NCBI GenBank assembly: GCA_016188145.1
Contig: JACPIJ010000014.1
Coordinates: 1 to 34,243 of the forward strand
DNA length: 34,243 nucleotides
Source of the DNA: Candidatus Woesearchaeota archaeon
GTDB lineage: Archaea > Nanobdellota > Nanobdellia > Woesearchaeales > UBA10216
Direction of reading: 5' to 3'
Each line of letters opens with the position of its first letter. The first letter of the stretch is position 1. A program made the position numbers and the translations under genes. Below, piece after piece: positions 14,664 through 21,642 of the stretch. The notes beneath the pieces are model-generated. The model worked only from the letters and a program-made list of their open reading frames with translations, made no database searches and was not told the origin of the DNA.

Positions 14664-15275
14664 ATGGTATTAACATCGGATGGTTTGGATTTGGAAACTC
14701 TGGCCAATATGGGAATTACTCAGGATAGAGGAGGCAGGCTCAGGATAGGGCACGACTTTGCAAAGCAGATGGGTTTGGGTGGTGGCAGGTGGCTTAAGAA
14801 GGAGGAGGAAGCCGTTGTTCCCGCTGCCGTCAATGGCTATAAGGCTTTGCCGCAGCTTGTTAAGGATGGCAGAGTTTACAACGCTATAGAGCGTTTTCAC
14901 CTTGCGGCAGCTGCTGGAATTTTTGAAGCTCCTGACCTAAGCGAGCATTATGCTCAAATGCAGGCAGAGCTTGAGGAAAAGCTTGGAGCAGCAAAGCTGA
15001 AACACGCTTCTGACGGCTTGCCACAGCGTTCAGTGCTTGCCTTATACTGGCAGCAAAACCTGCAGTTGGCTGACAAAGGTCATGCTCCGATGACTACAGT
15101 GCAGTTCGCTGAAGGACTTGTTGACTATGTGCGGCAGCACTTGAATGGTGCAGAAACAGTTGCAAGGAGCCTTAGACCAAAGCTTGAGGCTGCCGGAAAC
15201 ATAAATGTTGTTTCAGGCAACGGCTCATACGGCACTGAGCATGAGCAGGTTCGTGGTGCCGCTGCCAGGGCATAA
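14664..15275 (+). CDS. Hypothetical protein, second gene of the operon
   Basis: A 203-aa protein, mostly helical by composition, with a Gly-rich segment (QMGLGGGRWLKKEEE) and a helix-rich second half (LSEHYAQMQAELEEKLGAAK, FAEGLVDYVRQHL). No recognised domain. It follows the previous gene by 5 nt and is followed by a short T-rich sequence (AATTTTTTATTTTGATTATTCTT) that could end the transcript. Confidence 0.6.
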   Translation: MVLTSDGLDLETLANMGITQDRGGRLRIGHDFAKQMGLGGGRWLKKEEEAVVPAAVNGYKALPQLVKDGRVYNAIERFHLAAAAGIFEAPDLSEHYAQMQAELEEKLGAAKLKHASDGLPQRSVLALYWQQNLQLADKGHAPMTTVQFAEGLVDYVRQHLNGAETVARSLRPKLEAAGNINVVSGNGSYGTEHEQVRGAAARA

Positions 15276-15339
15276 AATTTTTTATTTTGATTATTCTTCT
15301 AGTTGTTATGTTTTTTAGCAAAGATGAGGAAAAAGCGCC

Positions 15340-15615
15340 TTAAGAAAACCTTATATCAAACCCTTCAAACTCGCCGGTTGCCTGCTCTTCTTTCATCTCA
15401 ACCTCGCTGACGAACGACATCAGGGGCCCTTTCCTGAACTTCCTCTCGAATTCCCTGAGCTGCTTTTCCTCGCCTTCCGCAACGATTTCAACCGTGCCGT
15501 CTTTAAGGTTTCTGACATAGCCGCTGACGCCAAGCCCCTCAGCTTCTCTCCTTACGAATTCCCTGTAGAAGACGCCCTGCACCTTTCCCTTGACTACCGT
15601 GTGTATTCGTTTCAT
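15340..15615 (-). CDS. acyP: Acylphosphatase
   Basis: A 91-aa protein of exactly the family size; it hydrolyses acyl phosphates. The catalytic Arg is R18 in GKVQGVFYREF and the catalytic Asn is N36 in GYVRNLKDGTVEIVAEG, both in the conserved motifs. The start at 15615 is preferred over a TTG 11 codons upstream because GGAGG lies 7 nt before this ATG and the protein then begins MKRIHTVVKG, as expected. TATA-like CATTTAAAAC at about 15678-15687 implies a leader, consistent with using a ribosome-binding site. Confidence 0.93.
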   Translation of the reverse strand: MKRIHTVVKGKVQGVFYREFVRREAEGLGVSGYVRNLKDGTVEIVAEGEEKQLREFERKFRKGPLMSFVSEVEMKEEQATGEFEGFDIRFS

Positions 15616-15795
15616 TACAGCTTCCTCCAATGCTGCCTTTTTTCGCAACTGCCGTTATTCGGCTATTTGGTTTTTTGTTTTAAATGTTGCGGTGGCTTGC
15701 TGTTGCTGCGAGACTACAGTAGCTGCAGTATATACGGTAAATATTTATAGTTCAAAATATCAGCAGTAACGGGTTAGATTGGGGGGTTTGGCAGT

Positions 15796-15924
15796 ATGGA
15801 ACCGGGCACTTGCATAAGGTGCGGAATGGAAATAGTTAGAAGTTCCAGTTACCATGACCTGTGCAAGGAGTGCGAGCGCTCGATGAGCGAGGAAGAGATT
15901 TTCGCAATAATGGATGCAGAGTGA
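15796..15924 (+). CDS. Small zinc-finger protein (42 aa)
   Basis: A 42-aa ORF with two CxxC pairs: CIRCGMEI near residues 6-13 and LCKECERS around 24-31, the layout of a small zinc ribbon or treble clef. The remainder is an acidic helix (MSEEEIFAIMDAE). A TATA-like AAATATTTATAG lies at about 15739-15750, and a G-rich stretch precedes the ATG. Such micro-proteins often bind nucleic acids or partner proteins; no specific role can be assigned. It probably forms an operon with the next small ORF. Confidence 0.6.
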   Translation: MEPGTCIRCGMEIVRSSSYHDLCKECERSMSEEEIFAIMDAE

Positions 15925-15969
15925 TACTAAGCAGGCAGTTTTGCAAACAGCAAGTGGGGGTGGTTGTTT

Positions 15970-16194
15970 ATGGGAGGCAGTTTGGTTGCTAGGATGGAAG
16001 CGAGGCTAGCGAAGGAAAAATCGGTATTGGAACATGAGGACATTGGCTACGAAGAAGATGCAGTCAGCATACCGCAAAAAGAATCTGCTGGAACGCATCT
16101 TGAGCTTCTCGTGCACAGGAGATACAGCCTGCCTGAGAGGCCTGACATCGAAATCGAGAGGACGGTGTGGGCTTACAGGGAAAAAAGGGGATAG
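15970..16194 (+). CDS. Small hypothetical protein (74 aa)
   Basis: A 74-aa charged protein beginning MGGSLVARMEARLAKEKSVL, with no recognised domain. GGGGGTGG at 15955-15962 is a ribosome-binding site about 7 nt before the ATG at 15970, so I prefer it to the TTG at 15964. It lies 45 nt after the zinc-finger ORF on the same strand. Frame use (many GAG, AGG and GAA codons) resembles the neighbours. Confidence 0.5.
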   Translation: MGGSLVARMEARLAKEKSVLEHEDIGYEEDAVSIPQKESAGTHLELLVHRRYSLPERPDIEIERTVWAYREKRG

Positions 16195-16265
16195 TCACGA
16201 AAACAATCTGCTGCAATTTACCAAAGGCGAAATATTTATATGGCTGAGGGCGGATTTCTTTAATA

Positions 16266-17252
16266 ATGGACAGGTGGCTTGTTGGTCTGGCAGTTGCGGC
16301 GATTGTCCTGCCTCTGATAATTTTTGTTGGAAACCTCAGGATAGAAGTTCCTGAGGGGGGAGGGGAAGGCATAGAAAGCACTGCTACTGCCGAAGCTGCC
16401 GCACAGGAAGAAAATGCGCAGGCAGCAGCGCCCTCAACAGCTGCGACAACTGTGATTACAAAAGTGAACAAGCCGGCCGAGGCTTCCCCTAGGGTGGCTG
16501 AGCTTGTTGGGATTTCTGACTGGGTAAATTCAGAGCCGCTTAAACTCGCTGACTTGAAGGGCAAGGTTGTTCTTGTTGACTTCTGGACTTACACGTGCAT
16601 AAACTGCATAAGGACACTGCCTTACCTGAACATGTGGCACGAGAAATATGGTGGCAAAGGGCTTGTAATTATAGGCGTCCACTCTCCGGAGTTTGACTTT
16701 GAAAAAGAGCTTAGTAATGTGCAGAAGGCGGTTGCCAAGTACGGCATAAAATACGCTGTTGCCCTTGATAATGAGCACGAAACCTGGCGCGCTTTTAAGA
16801 ACAACTACTGGCCCCATAAGTACCTCATCGATATTGACGGCAAGGTAAGGTATGACCACATAGGAGAGGGCGGTTATGACAGAACAGAAATAGCTATTCA
16901 GGAACTGCTTGAGGAAAGGGCTGAAAAAATGGGTGAGAGGGCTGTAATCCCTGAAAGCATAAGCCTTCCAAAGGGTGCTGTCGGGGTTGACTTTGCTTCG
17001 ATAGCGACCCCTGAAATTTATTTTGGCTACGAGTTTGCGAGGGTCAACCTCGGGAATGAGCAGGGCTTCAGCCCAGAGAAAGTTGTCAGTTATTCCGCGC
17101 CGGAATCTTACGCCAGCCTTACGCCAAACGTCCCGTACATTGAAGGCGAGTGGAGGAACAACCCGGATAATCTGGAGCTCATTTCTGACAGTGGCAGAAT
17201 ACTGCTGAAATACACGGCCAAGCTGTTAATGCCGTTGCAGGGCCAGGCGTAA
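16266..17252 (+). CDS. TlpA/DipZ-like membrane-anchored thioredoxin, frameshifted near its end
   Basis: A thiol-disulfide oxidoreductase tethered by an N-terminal span (RWLVGLAVAAIVLPLIIFVG), with an Ala/Glu-rich linker and then a thioredoxin domain (about 75-225). The active-site pair C111/C114 is in TYTCINCIRTLPYL. The region after 225 (VGVDFASIATPEIYFGYEFA) matches the extra C-terminal domain of DipZ-like proteins. At 17220 the frame leaves the homologous sequence; the domain resumes at 17222 in another frame (next entry). One missing A in AAA (codons for K-A-V-N) explains it. TATA AAATATTTATATGG lies about 30 nt upstream. Confidence 0.85.
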   Translation: MDRWLVGLAVAAIVLPLIIFVGNLRIEVPEGGGEGIESTATAEAAAQEENAQAAAPSTAATTVITKVNKPAEASPRVAELVGISDWVNSEPLKLADLKGKVVLVDFWTYTCINCIRTLPYLNMWHEKYGGKGLVIIGVHSPEFDFEKELSNVQKAVAKYGIKYAVALDNEHETWRAFKNNYWPHKYLIDIDGKVRYDHIGEGGYDRTEIAIQELLEERAEKMGERAVIPESISLPKGAVGVDFASIATPEIYFGYEFARVNLGNEQGFSPEKVVSYSAPESYASLTPNVPYIEGEWRNNPDNLELISDSGRILLKYTAKLLMPLQGQA

Positions 17253-17473
17253 TACCATCCATCACGTATGTTAACCTTGATGGAAAGCCGGCAAACTCAA
17301 CAAACAAGGGAAGCGATGCGGCAATTGCCAAGACCGAGGTTGGCGGAGCTGTTGCGGTTATTGACGAGCAGCGCCTCTACAGCGTTGTCAACGATAACAG
17401 CTACAGCACCAGGGTGCTGGAGCTGGCAGTAACCGGAAAGGGCTTCAGGATTTACACGTTCACGTTTGGATAA
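17222..17473 (+). pseudogene. C-terminal part of the TlpA/DipZ-like protein in a shifted frame
   Basis: Read from 17222 the translation is AVNAVAGPGVIPSITYVNLD, then GKPANSTNKGSDAAIAKTEV, EQRLYSVVNDNSYSTRVLEL and a terminal YTFTFG. This is the expected end of the DipZ C-terminal domain and has no start of its own. It is separated from the upstream gene by a one-base deletion, which may be a real mutation or a homopolymer sequencing error. Confidence 0.75.
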
Positions 17474-17541
17474 TTCAAAATTTTAAGAAAACAAAAAGAA
17501 AAACAAAAAAGAATTAAGCTAGAACTATGAATAAGCTGTTC

Positions 17542-17685
17542 TTATTCTCTCCTGCTTGTTCTGTGCTTTGAATAGCAGTCCCTGCAATAAACAGGCCTGC
17601 CTTCAGCCGGCTTGAAAGGCACCTCAGACTGTGCCCCACATTCGGAGCAAGTTATCTGGTGCATCTCTCTCTGACCAAATGCCAT
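17542..17685 (-). CDS. Small CxxC...CxxC zinc-ribbon protein (47 aa)
   Basis: A 47-aa ORF: CSECGAQSEVPFKPAEGRPV then YCRDCYSKHR. The spacing CxxCGxxxxxPFxPxxGxPVYCxxC is that of a widespread small zinc-ribbon family (CxxC-x-CxxC type) of unknown role in bacteria and archaea. A TATA-like CTTTATATACTCC at about 17713-17723 (minus strand) gives a transcription start near the ATG at 17685. An in-frame GTG at 17697 is an alternative start. Confidence 0.7.
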   Translation of the reverse strand: MAFGQREMHQITCSECGAQSEVPFKPAEGRPVYCRDCYSKHRTSRRE

Positions 17686-17788
17686 TCTCTCATACACCTA
17701 AGGGGTTATTTGGAGTATATAAAGGTATGCTTTCTACGTTATTAAACGAACTTTTTCGCAGTTTTCCGGGGACGCTTTACCAAGCAGC

Positions 17789-17872
17789 CATTTTCCGCCA
17801 GTCGTTTCCCACCAGTCGTTTCCCACCAGTCGTTTCCCACCAGTCGTTTCCCACCAGTCGTTTTCCGCCAGC
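17789..17872. repeat. 14-bp tandem repeat array (4 exact + 2 diverged units)
   Basis: CGTTTCCCACCAGT is repeated exactly four times without spacers (17803-17858), flanked by diverged units ending TTTTCCGCCAGT (from 17789) and CGTTTTCCGCCAGC (17859-17872). The reverse complement of the unit is ACTGGTGGGAAACG, which faintly recalls ORB/mini-ORB origin elements. It lies between divergent genes, upstream of promoter module copy 2. Function is unknown; iterons or a regulator-binding array are possible. Confidence 0.8.
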
Positions 17873-17907
17873 GCTTTGCTCAACCGCAGTTGAGGAAAGG
17901 GCTGTGC

Positions 17908-17944
17908 CACTGGACACTGGACATGCCCGGCTAGGGTATTTAAA
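17908..17944 (+). promoter_or_regulatory. Promoter-like 37-nt module (copy 2)
   Basis: Reads CACTGGACACTGGACATG then CCCGGCTAGGGTATTTAAA, matching 34 of 37 positions with the minus-strand copy at 3419-3455. It contains a direct repeat (ACTGGAC twice) followed by a TATA-like TATTTAAA. Expected transcription start is near 17970, just before the ribosome-binding site of the 59-aa ORF. Confidence 0.5.
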
Positions 17945-17981
17945 GGGGAAAAGGAGGCTTTCTTGTGCGAGGTGATGTGTT

Positions 17982-18161
17982 ATGTCGTTGCCAACAGAAT
18001 TCAGCGTGGGCATGGTCAGTGAGTTGTTTTTCAGGCGTTTTAAGGAGTTGAGCATCCGCAGCCTTAACGAGCTCAGGGAAGGCAACAGGCGGCCAGAGCT
18101 GAGGCTTATTGGCAGCTTTGGCAGTTCAGGGTCCACCTCTAGACTACTTCTGAAGACTTAA
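17982..18161 (+). CDS. Small hypothetical protein (59 aa)
   Basis: A 59-aa basic protein starting MSLPTEFSVGMVSELFFRRF and ending SRLLLKT. A strong ribosome-binding site GAGGTGAT (17969-17976) lies 5 nt before the ATG, better than for most genes here, and a promoter-like module precedes it. I do not recognise it. A 14-residue helix (SELFFRRFKELSIR) is the main visible feature. It is followed directly by an 8-bp hairpin. Confidence 0.5.
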   Translation: MSLPTEFSVGMVSELFFRRFKELSIRSLNELREGNRRPELRLIGSFGSSGSTSRLLLKT

Positions 18162-18169
18162 AGGGCAAA

Positions 18170-18258
18170 TATTGACCTATTGGTCAATACGCATCGGCTG
18201 TTGCAAATCGGACTGTGTCCGATTGCACATTCCGCTCGCTGCGGAATTGTGCCGATGC
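18170..18258. repeat. Cluster of three hairpins; palindromic element copy C
   Basis: TATTGACC-TATT-GGTCAATA (18170-18189) may terminate the 59-aa ORF transcript. GCATCGGC (18191-18198) and GCCGATGC (18251-18258) then enclose two hairpins: AATCGGAC-TGT-GTCCGATT (18206-18224) and ATTCCGC-TCGCT-GCGGAAT (18229-18247). The two-hairpin layout and AATCG...CGATT core resemble elements at 6431 and 24963. Confidence 0.55.
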
Positions 18259-18331
18259 TGATTTGCGGGTTGGGGGTGGGGCTATTTCTTCCACAACAAA
18301 TTTTTTATAGCAACTCGCCATTGCCGCAGTC

Positions 18332-18904
18332 GTGGAAATCGTAACAAAGGAGGAGTTTCTTCAGGAGAAGATAAAGTACTTCAGGCTCATTAGCCAGGGC
18401 GCTGTTTTCATATACCCGACAGATACCATTTACGGCATTGGCTGCGATGCCACAAGCGAGAAGGCAGTCCAAAGGATTCGCGAAATAAAACAGCGCGGCT
18501 CAATGCCTTTCTCTGTCATTGCGCCTTCGAGAAGGTGGGTGTTGGAAAACTGCCAGCTCTCACTGGAAGGAGAAAAATGGCTGGAAAGGCTTCCGGGACC
18601 GTACACGCTTATTTTCAGGCTGAAAAACAAGTCCGCTGTTGCAGCAGCCGTAAACCTGGGCGGCAACACTCTGGGCATACGGATACCAGAACATTGGGTA
18701 AGGGGCGTTGTTGCAGAGCTCGACTTCCCGGTTGTGAGCACATCTGCCAACGTCACTAGCGAGCCCTACATGACTTCCACAGAGGACCTTGATGACTCAG
18801 TCAGGCAGAAGGTGGATTTCATAGTTTACGAGGGCGAAAAGCAGGGCAGGCCCTCAACAATCGTCAAGCTGTTTGAGAAGGAAGTTGAGGTGGTTGAGCG
18901 TTAG
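18332..18904 (+). CDS. Sua5/YciO/YrdC-family threonylcarbamoyl-AMP synthase-like protein
   Basis: A 190-aa YrdC-fold protein. It has the conserved N-terminal PTDTIYGIGCDA, the EIKQRGSMPFSV region that binds ATP, and VVSTSANVTSEP. The family makes threonylcarbamoyl-AMP for the t6A tRNA modification. It lacks the C-terminal Sua5 domain, so it is YrdC/YciO-sized. The GTG start is supported by a TATA-like TTTTTTATAG about 27 nt upstream, giving a leaderless mRNA. YciO-type members may have another role, so the exact function is not certain. Confidence 0.88.
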   Translation: MEIVTKEEFLQEKIKYFRLISQGAVFIYPTDTIYGIGCDATSEKAVQRIREIKQRGSMPFSVIAPSRRWVLENCQLSLEGEKWLERLPGPYTLIFRLKNKSAVAAAVNLGGNTLGIRIPEHWVRGVVAELDFPVVSTSANVTSEPYMTSTEDLDDSVRQKVDFIVYEGEKQGRPSTIVKLFEKEVEVVER

Positions 18905-18970
18905 CAGCATAGCTATTTCTCGACGGCAGCAACCGCAAAGCTTTTAAATGCCGAACCATTCTTTTTTACT

Positions 18971-19591
18971 ATGAAAATCCTTGCAGCGGGCTGCATCCAC
19001 AGCAACAGCACATTGATTGAATCCCTGGCAGAGCAGGCGGAGAAAGAGAATGTTGACCTGGTTGTGCTGTGCGGCGACCTCACGTATGGCGAGCAGAGCA
19101 CTGATAACATCATAGGCCCGTTTGTCAGGAAGAGCAAGAAGGTAGCCCTCGTTCCTGGCAACCACGAAACCGTTGCAACGGCAGAGTTCCTCGCCAAAAA
19201 ATACGGCGCAGTTAACCTTCACGGCTACCATCTCAAGCACGAAAACATTGATGGAACCGGAACTGTCGGCTTTTTCGGCTGCGGGGGAGCGAACATAGGG
19301 CTGTTTCAGCTGCCGGAAGACGAGATTTTCTATACGCTTTACAAAGCGCATAAAGGCGTAAAGGATGCTGCAAAAAGGATTATGGTAACGCATGTCCATC
19401 CCAAGGACACAATGATTGAGCAGTTCTCTGACTTTGTGAAGGGCAGCCACGGCGTGAGGAAAGCCATTGACGTTCTCAAGCCTGACCTTTTGCTGTGCAG
19501 CCACGTTCACGAGGCATCTGGCCTGGAAGAAACAGTTGGCACGACGAGGGTCATTAACGTCAGCAAGGTTGGGAAGGTTATTGAGGTTTAA
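18971..19591 (+). CDS. Metallophosphoesterase-superfamily protein with an altered first metal motif
   Basis: A 206-aa calcineurin-like phosphoesterase fold. Motifs seen: GDLTYG (D36), PGNHET (N64, H65), VTHVHP (H141) and CSHVHEASG (H178, H180). The first motif, normally DxH, reads GCIHS (C8, H10), so the metal-binding Asp is replaced by Cys. This may lower or change activity. The substrate is unknown; such archaeal proteins often act on nucleotides or phosphoesters. TATA-like CTTTTAAATG lies about 28 nt before the ATG. Its 3' end overlaps the convergent next gene by 14 nt. Confidence 0.82.
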   Translation: MKILAAGCIHSNSTLIESLAEQAEKENVDLVVLCGDLTYGEQSTDNIIGPFVRKSKKVALVPGNHETVATAEFLAKKYGAVNLHGYHLKHENIDGTGTVGFFGCGGANIGLFQLPEDEIFYTLYKAHKGVKDAAKRIMVTHVHPKDTMIEQFSDFVKGSHGVRKAIDVLKPDLLLCSHVHEASGLEETVGTTRVINVSKVGKVIEV

Positions 19592-19994
19592 GCGGATACT
19601 TCTTCTGGAAATGTGCTAAAAGACCACTTATTTCTTCCGCGAATCCCTTTGACAAGTCATCAAAGGTAAAGCTGTAAGCAATTGTTTTGCCATTTCCGTC
19701 CATTTGTTTGCCTGATTGTGGACGAAAGCCTCTATGAATCAGTTCTGCTTCGCATTCGCTTACAAAGCCTTCTAAGTTGCTATTGCCGATTTTGCTTATA
19801 TAAGGTGGTGGCAATGGTGGGAGACTTATTCTTCGTTGATTTGCGATCATGTAAAGGTATAGATGAGCTTTTACTGGCTGGGTAACGAAGGCCAAAGCGA
19901 GCTCTTTAACTGCTTCCTGTTGCTGCCCCGGTTCTTCCTCCTCAAAGTCAAAGCTTGCCAAAAAATTATCAATAGAGTCAGGGTTTGTTGTCAT
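19578..19994 (-). CDS. Hypothetical protein (138 aa)
   Basis: A 138-aa protein with an acidic N-terminus (NFLASFDFEEEEPGQQQEAV) and a Pro-rich turn (LPPLPPPYISKIG); no known family. It is likely cytoplasmic. A TATA-like ATTTTATAAAATA at about 20014-20026 on the minus strand lies some 27 nt before the ATG and overlaps the 3' end of rtcB, so it has a promoter of its own. Confidence 0.55.
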   Translation of the reverse strand: MTTNPDSIDNFLASFDFEEEEPGQQQEAVKELALAFVTQPVKAHLYLYMIANQRRISLPPLPPPYISKIGNSNLEGFVSECEAELIHRGFRPQSGKQMDGNGKTIAYSFTFDDLSKGFAEEISGLLAHFQKKYPLKPQ

Positions 19995-20026
19995 ATGAGA
20001 CAGGGAATCTTGCTTATTTTATAAAA

Positions 20027-21483
20027 TTACCCTTTCACAACGCCCAGCGGCACCAGCCTCGCAACGAGCTTTCCAAGCTTTGCCTCGTTGGAAACCCTAC
20101 AGACCTCATCAACATCCTTGTACGCTGGAACGTTTTCCTCTGCTATGCCTTTCCAGCTTGCTGCCTTAACTAGGATGCCGCGCTGCTCAAGTTCCTTCGC
20201 AACAGCCTCTCCCCTGAATCGCTTTATGGCCTCTGACCTTGACATCTCCCTTCCTGCGCCATGCGCAGTGCTGCCCCAGCTCTTCTCCTCTGCCTCGTTT
20301 GTGCCAACAAGAACGTAGCTTGCAGTGCCCATAGTGCCTGGAATAAATACTGGCTGCCCAACATCACGATACACTTCATTGACTTCTTCCCTTCCGGAAC
20401 CAAAGCTACGAGTGGCTCCTTTTCTATGAACGCACAACTCTTTAACCTCGCCATCGACCTTGTGCTTCTCTATCTTGCCGATGTTGTGGCAAACGTCATA
20501 AACCTGCTTCATGCCATGGTCAGTGCCCATTACTTTCTTGAAGCTGTCCCTTATCCAGTGCACTATCATTTGCCTGTTTGCGAATGCGTAGTTCATTCCC
20601 GCGCACATCGCCTTAAAGTACTTTTGGCCGAGTTCGGAGTTGAATGGCGCGTTAATCAGCTCGCGGTCCGGCAAATCTGCAAAGCCGTACTTCTTCTCCA
20701 TCTCCCTTATGTAGTCAGAAGCTACCTGGTGGCCCAATCCCCTGCTTCCGCAATGCACCATCACAACAACCTGCCCAACACCGCCGTCTATGCCGAATGC
20801 CCCAGCAGTTTTCTCGTCATAAACGGCATCAACAGCCTGAATTTCAAGGAAGTGGTTTCCGGCTCCGAGTGTTCCCAGTTGCGGCTTTCCCCTTGCGATT
20901 GCGGTGTGCGAGACCTGCTCCGGGTCTGCCTGTCTCATGTAGCCGTAGTCCTCTGTTGCTGCCAGATCGTCCTTGGTACCGTAGCCCTGCTCAAGGCTCC
21001 ATTTTGAGCCCTTTGCAAGGATTTCATTCATTTCAGAGTCGGAAAGCCTGGTGAGGCCGCCTCTTCCAACGCCTGATGGAACTTCAGTGAAAAGTGTATC
21101 GAGAAGCTGCTTGAGCTTTGGCTTTATATCTTCAACAGCCCAGTCTGTCCTTAAAAGCCGGACTCCGCAATTAACGTCGTAGCCAATACCGCCAGGGCTA
21201 ATTATGCCTTCTTCTGTGTCGAACGCTGCTACGCCGCCGATTGGAAATCCGTCTAAGGCTGAACCAGCGAAGTGCTGAGTCAGAAACCTTCGTGGGCGTC
21301 TGGCATCACGTACGAGTACTTCTGTATTCCTTTCAGGTGGGCTACGTTTGCAGCCTGCATCAAAGTCCTATCCTGCTGTATCTTCTGCACCAGCTTTTCC
21401 GATGCAAAAATCCTCGCAGGCACCTTCATTCCGCCGTGCTTCGGTATCTCCCACTCATACTCAGAGATTTTCTTTAGTTCCAT
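20027..21483 (-). CDS. rtcB: RtcB tRNA-splicing ligase, split by a putative 32-nt intron
   Basis: RtcB joins 2',3'-cyclic-phosphate and 5'-OH RNA ends with GTP and Mn2+. Exon 1 (21483-21285) encodes MELKKISEYEWEIPKHGGMK to MPDAHEG plus one base; exon 2 (21252-20027) continues with Y-GFPIGGVAAF. Spliced length is 474 aa, normal for the family. Active-site features are in exon 2: NCGVRLL (metal-binding Cys), GAGNHF, HCGSRGLGH and AHGAGR with the His that carries GMP. Unspliced mRNA stops at 21282-21280 after 67 codons, before any catalytic residue. GGAGGTGA at 21501-21494 is the ribosome-binding site. Archease is encoded just upstream on the same strand. Confidence 0.9.
21253..21284 (-). other. 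Putative 32-nt BHB intron in rtcB mRNA
   Basis: Minus-strand fold: central 4-bp helix AAGG (21290-21287) with CCUU (21258-21255); 5' bulge UUU (21286-21284); intron helix CUGA/UCAG (21283-21280 with 21262-21259) capped by CAGC-ACUUC-GCUG; 3' bulge AGA (21254-21252); a weak exon-side helix of two G-C pairs. Cutting after the second bulge base removes 21284-21253 and joins GAAGGUU to ACGGAUUU, encoding E-G-Y-G-F exactly as in RtcB proteins. The 32-nt length is not a multiple of three, and the intron carries an in-frame UGA. Confidence 0.85.
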
Positions 21484-21535
21484 TGCTGTTGTTTCACCTC
21501 CGCTGCGTTTTGGCAGCGGCGTTGGTTTAAAAATT
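21484..21535 (-). promoter_or_regulatory. rtcB promoter and 5' leader with hairpin at the ribosome-binding site
   Basis: Minus strand: TATA-like TTTTTAAACC (about 21525-21534), then a 7-bp hairpin CCGCTGC-CAAAAC-GCAGCGG (21519-21500) whose 3' arm shares bases with GGAGGTGA (21501-21494). If transcription enters from archease, this hairpin could modulate access to the ribosome-binding site. If it starts about 26 nt after the TATA, most of the hairpin is absent. Confidence 0.45.
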
Positions 21536-21540
21536 ATCTT

Positions 21541-21630
21541 ATAGCAAATCACTTAAGTTTTCGTATCTTTTCAAGTGATTTGCTATTAGGCAATAACAGA
21601 TGGATATACGATTATTAATGTTATTGCCTA
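21541..21630. repeat. Two adjacent perfect inverted repeats between archease and rtcB
   Basis: ATAGCAAATCACTT (21541-21554) pairs with AAGTGATTTGCTAT (21573-21586), 14 bp with an 18-nt loop. Directly next, TAGGCAATAACA (21587-21598) pairs with TGTTATTGCCTA (21619-21630), 12 bp with a 20-nt loop. There is no T-run, so a simple terminator is unlikely. Similar pairs occur at 24723-24844 and 34091-34170. Confidence 0.75.
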
Positions 21631-21642
21631 TAGTTTCGAGTT

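Noticed and set aside
17789-17872. Possible CRISPR array
   Set aside because: Units are 14 bp, contiguous and without spacers, and no cas genes are present.
20261-21007. Long plus-strand ORF antisense to rtcB
   Set aside because: Shadow of rtcB exon 2; hydrophobic patches arise from the complementary strand.
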